Shown here piece after piece: positions 62,213 through 64,000 of a DNA stretch of 64,000 nucleotides. The stretch's first letter is position 1; every line of letters starts with the position of its first letter. Position numbers and translations under genes: made by a program. The stretch lies in the NCBI GenBank assembly GCA_041481445.1, contig JBGPBV010000014.1, positions 13,637 through 77,636 of the forward strand. Direction: 5' to 3'. Below the pieces are notes generated by a model, which was given only the letters and a program-made list of their open reading frames with translations, made no database searches and had not been told where the DNA came from. The DNA is from AA29 sp041481445 (GTDB lineage: Bacteria > Acidobacteriota > Vicinamibacteria > Fen-336).

Positions 62213-63147
62213 AGGTGGTGGTCACCGGAGCCGCCGGCTTCATCGGCTCCCACCTCAGCGAGTCGCTCCTGGCCGACGGCCACGAGGTCACGGGCGTGGA
62301 CGCGTTCACCGACTACTACCCGCGGCCGATCAAGGAGCAGAACCTCGAGGCCTGCCGCGGCCACCGGTCCTTCCGGCTGGTGGAGGGACGGCTCCAGGAC
62401 ATGGACCTCCGTCCGGTCCTGGAGGGGGCGGAGAGGGTGTTCCACCTCGCCGCCCAGGCCGGGGTGCGGGCCTCCTGGGGTCGCGAGTTCGCGCACTACA
62501 CCGAGCACAACGTCCTCGCCACCCAGCGGCTGCTGGAGGCGGCCCGCGTCGCGGCCGTCCCGCGCGTGGTCTGCGCCTCCTCGTCTTCCGTCTACGGGGA
62601 CGCGCCGAGCCTGCCCCTCCGCGAAGACGCGCTGTGCCAGCCGGTGTCGCCCTACGGCGTGACCAAGCTCGCCGCGGAGCACCTCGGGGTCCTCTACCAG
62701 CGCAACTTCGGCCTGCCCGTGGTCAGCCTGCGCTACTTCACGGTCTACGGGCCGCGCCAGCGGCCGGACATGGCCTTCCATCGCTTCCTGAAGGCGGCGC
62801 GGGAGGGAGGCCCGATCCACCTCTACGGAGACGGGACGCAGACGCGGGACTTCACGTTCGTGGCGGACATCGTGGCCGCCACCCGGGCCGCCGCCGACTC
62901 CGGGAGGCCCGGCGGCGTCTACAACGTGGGAGGAGGTGAGCGCGTCGCCCTGAGCGAGGTCCTCCGCCGGATCGAGGAGATCACGGGTCGAGGCTTGACC
63001 GTCATCAGGGACGAAGTCCAGAAGGGGGACATGAAGGACACTTTCGCCGACCTGAGCGCCGCGCGCCGGGACCTCGGGTTCCGCTCGACGGTGCCTCTCC
63101 GGGAAGGGCTGGAGCGGGAGTGGCGATGGATCGGGGGACGCCAGTGA
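62209..63147 (+). CDS. NAD-dependent sugar epimerase/dehydratase
   Basis: A 312-residue extended short-chain dehydrogenase. NAD binding is shown by VVVTGAAGFIGSHLSE, followed by FHLAAQAGVRASWG, the catalytic SSSSVYG and YGVTK (Tyr, Lys), and RYFTVYGPRQRPDMAF with EVQKGDMKDTFADLSAARR near the end. These match UDP-glucose/UDP-glucuronate 4-epimerases. The exact substrate is not decided. It probably supplies surface sugar. Both ends overlap neighbours (ATGA, GTGA). Confidence 0.9.
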   Translation: MKVVVTGAAGFIGSHLSESLLADGHEVTGVDAFTDYYPRPIKEQNLEACRGHRSFRLVEGRLQDMDLRPVLEGAERVFHLAAQAGVRASWGREFAHYTEHNVLATQRLLEAARVAAVPRVVCASSSSVYGDAPSLPLREDALCQPVSPYGVTKLAAEHLGVLYQRNFGLPVVSLRYFTVYGPRQRPDMAFHRFLKAAREGGPIHLYGDGTQTRDFTFVADIVAATRAAADSGRPGGVYNVGGGERVALSEVLRRIEEITGRGLTVIRDEVQKGDMKDTFADLSAARRDLGFRSTVPLREGLEREWRWIGGRQ

Positions 63148-64000
63148 GGAGTCTCGTCCGCGGCGCGGTGCTCGCGGGGCTCCTGGCGGCGGCGGCCTGC
63201 TCGCACGGCCAGGCGGACATCGCGACCTTGACCAGCAACTCCGACCAGGTCATCTGGGACGCCGGCCAGAAGTCCCTCCAGAAGCACGATTGGGAGGCGG
63301 CCCGACAGCACTTCAAGCGGATCATCGACGCGTTCCCGCAGAGCCGCTATGCTCCCAGCGCCCGCCTGGCCCTGGGTGACAGCTACGTGAAAGAGGGTGG
63401 GAACGCCAATGACATCCTCGCCGTCGGCGCCTACCGCGAGTTCCTCACCCTCTATCCGTCCCATCCCCAGAGCGACTACGCCCAGTTCCAGGTGGCGGAG
63501 AGCTACTTCCGGCAGAAGAGCGGTCCCGACCGCGACCAGACCCAGACCGTCCATGCCCTCGAGGAATACGAGCGCCTCCTCGACCTCTACCCGTCGTCCC
63601 CGTACATCGAGAACGCGCGCGGCCGCATCAAGGAGACCCGGCAGACGCTCGCGCGGGCCGAATACCTGGCCGGGTACTTCTACCAGAAGACGCGGCAGTA
63701 CTGCCGCGCGTCCGTCGCCCGCTACGAAGGCATCATCCGGGATTACCCGGACTTCGACGACCTCGACCTCGTCCTCCTGCACCTGGCGGAGTGTCTGCAT
63801 GCGCAGGGCCGCACCGCCGAGGCGCTCCCCCATCTCAACCAGCTCATCGAGGAGTTCCCCGAGAGCGCCCAGGTGGACAACGCCCGCAGCCTGATGGAGG
63901 AATGGTCCCAGGAGCCCGTGGCACCCCCGGCCGCCGTTCCCACGACCCCCAGCCCGGCCCCGTCCGCCTCTCCGGCCCCGTCGACCTCCCCGGCCCCGTC
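63144..64000 (+). CDS. bamD: BamD-like outer membrane assembly lipoprotein (cut by window edge)
   Basis: A frame open to the window end, at least 285 residues. A short signal ends in AAAAC-type lipobox (Cys19), then TPR-like repeats follow: DAGQKSLQKHDWEAARQHFK, SRYAPSARLALGDSYV, YREFLTLYPSHPQSDYAQF, EEYERLLDLYPSSPYIENAR and ASVARYEGIIRDYPDFDDL, the BamD five-TPR pattern. After residue 265 a Ser/Pro/Ala tail begins and runs out of the window. The GTG at 63144 overlaps the epimerase stop; an ATG at 63126 is less likely. It pairs functionally with BamA at 20598. Confidence 0.88.
   Translation, partial: MRSLVRGAVLAGLLAAAACSHGQADIATLTSNSDQVIWDAGQKSLQKHDWEAARQHFKRIIDAFPQSRYAPSARLALGDSYVKEGGNANDILAVGAYREFLTLYPSHPQSDYAQFQVAESYFRQKSGPDRDQTQTVHALEEYERLLDLYPSSPYIENARGRIKETRQTLARAEYLAGYFYQKTRQYCRASVARYEGIIRDYPDFDDLDLVLLHLAECLHAQGRTAEALPHLNQLIEEFPESAQVDNARSLMEEWSQEPVAPPAAVPTTPSPAPSASPAPSTSPAP
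63954..64000 (+). repeat. 18-base tandem repeat in the BamD-like tail
   Basis: Two and a half copies of an 18-base unit (63954-63971, 63972-63989, 63990 to the edge), all starting CCGGCCCCGTC, encode SPAPS-A/T hexapeptides. The number of copies in the full gene is unknown. Such Pro/Ser/Ala tails are flexible and can vary in length between strains. Confidence 0.7.

Overview
The window is very GC-rich DNA (roughly 70% by eye), packed with genes, from a Gram-negative bacterium with an outer membrane. The evidence is BamA, Skp/OmpH and BamD-like proteins, lipid A genes (lpxA, lpxI), a Lol lipoprotein exporter and a TonB protein. Frequent GTG and TTG starts, a PATAN/DUF4388 protein, the thiolase/HBD/crotonase set next to ETF genes, and the order def-fmt-rsmB-PASTA-rpe-bamD suggest Acidobacteriota. 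That placement is inference. No rRNA, tRNA, CRISPR array, IS element or prophage was seen, and no stretch over 300 bases lacks a gene.

Positions 1-33817 are read entirely from the minus strand. In transcription order they hold: thiolase, 3-hydroxyacyl-CoA dehydrogenase and enoyl-CoA hydratase; ribH, nusB, lysS, lolC, a VapBC toxin-antitoxin pair and lolD; clpC; bamA, skp, a fused fabZ-lpxA, lpxI and a Gfo/Idh oxidoreductase; tonB and a SpoIID/SLH lipoprotein; a DUF4388 protein, miaA and deoB; then a fatty-acid operon (yceD, rpmF, plsX, fabD, fabG, acpP, fabF) that runs on into etfB, etfA, a histone-deacetylase-family hydrolase, an O-antigen-ligase-like protein and leuS, which is cut by the window edge. 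Envelope assembly, lipid A, lipoprotein export and acyl-chain supply are therefore neighbours.

Positions 33818-53500 are mosaic. They hold a lipoprotein, a nucleotidyltransferase pair that looks like a toxin-antitoxin module, an internally shortened hypothetical gene, a swivel-first aconitase-family hydro-lyase with an isocitrate/isopropylmalate dehydrogenase, two small membrane proteins, a SpoIVB-type (S55) protease, two beta-propeller proteins, a GT9 glycosyltransferase, an ECF sigma factor with an unusual anti-sigma factor, an AmpG-like transporter, aspartate kinase, an M20 peptidase and a lipase-maturation-factor homologue.

Positions 53490-64000 hold a TPR/sigma-54 activator divergent from aroC, then a plus-strand housekeeping run: aroC, def, fmt, rsmB, a PASTA protein, rpe, a thioesterase, a sugar epimerase and bamD, which is cut by the right edge. 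Fifteen gene junctions are 4-base start/stop overlaps (NTGA), so translational coupling is pervasive.

The least ordinary items are the FabZ-LpxA fusion, the VapBC pair with its own promoter and operator placed between lolC and lolD, an anti-sigma factor ending in a TonB C-terminal domain, the SpoIID domain split by an SLH-like insert, and paired palindromes before the lactonase-like gene. I did not find a clearly new multi-gene defence or biosynthetic system.
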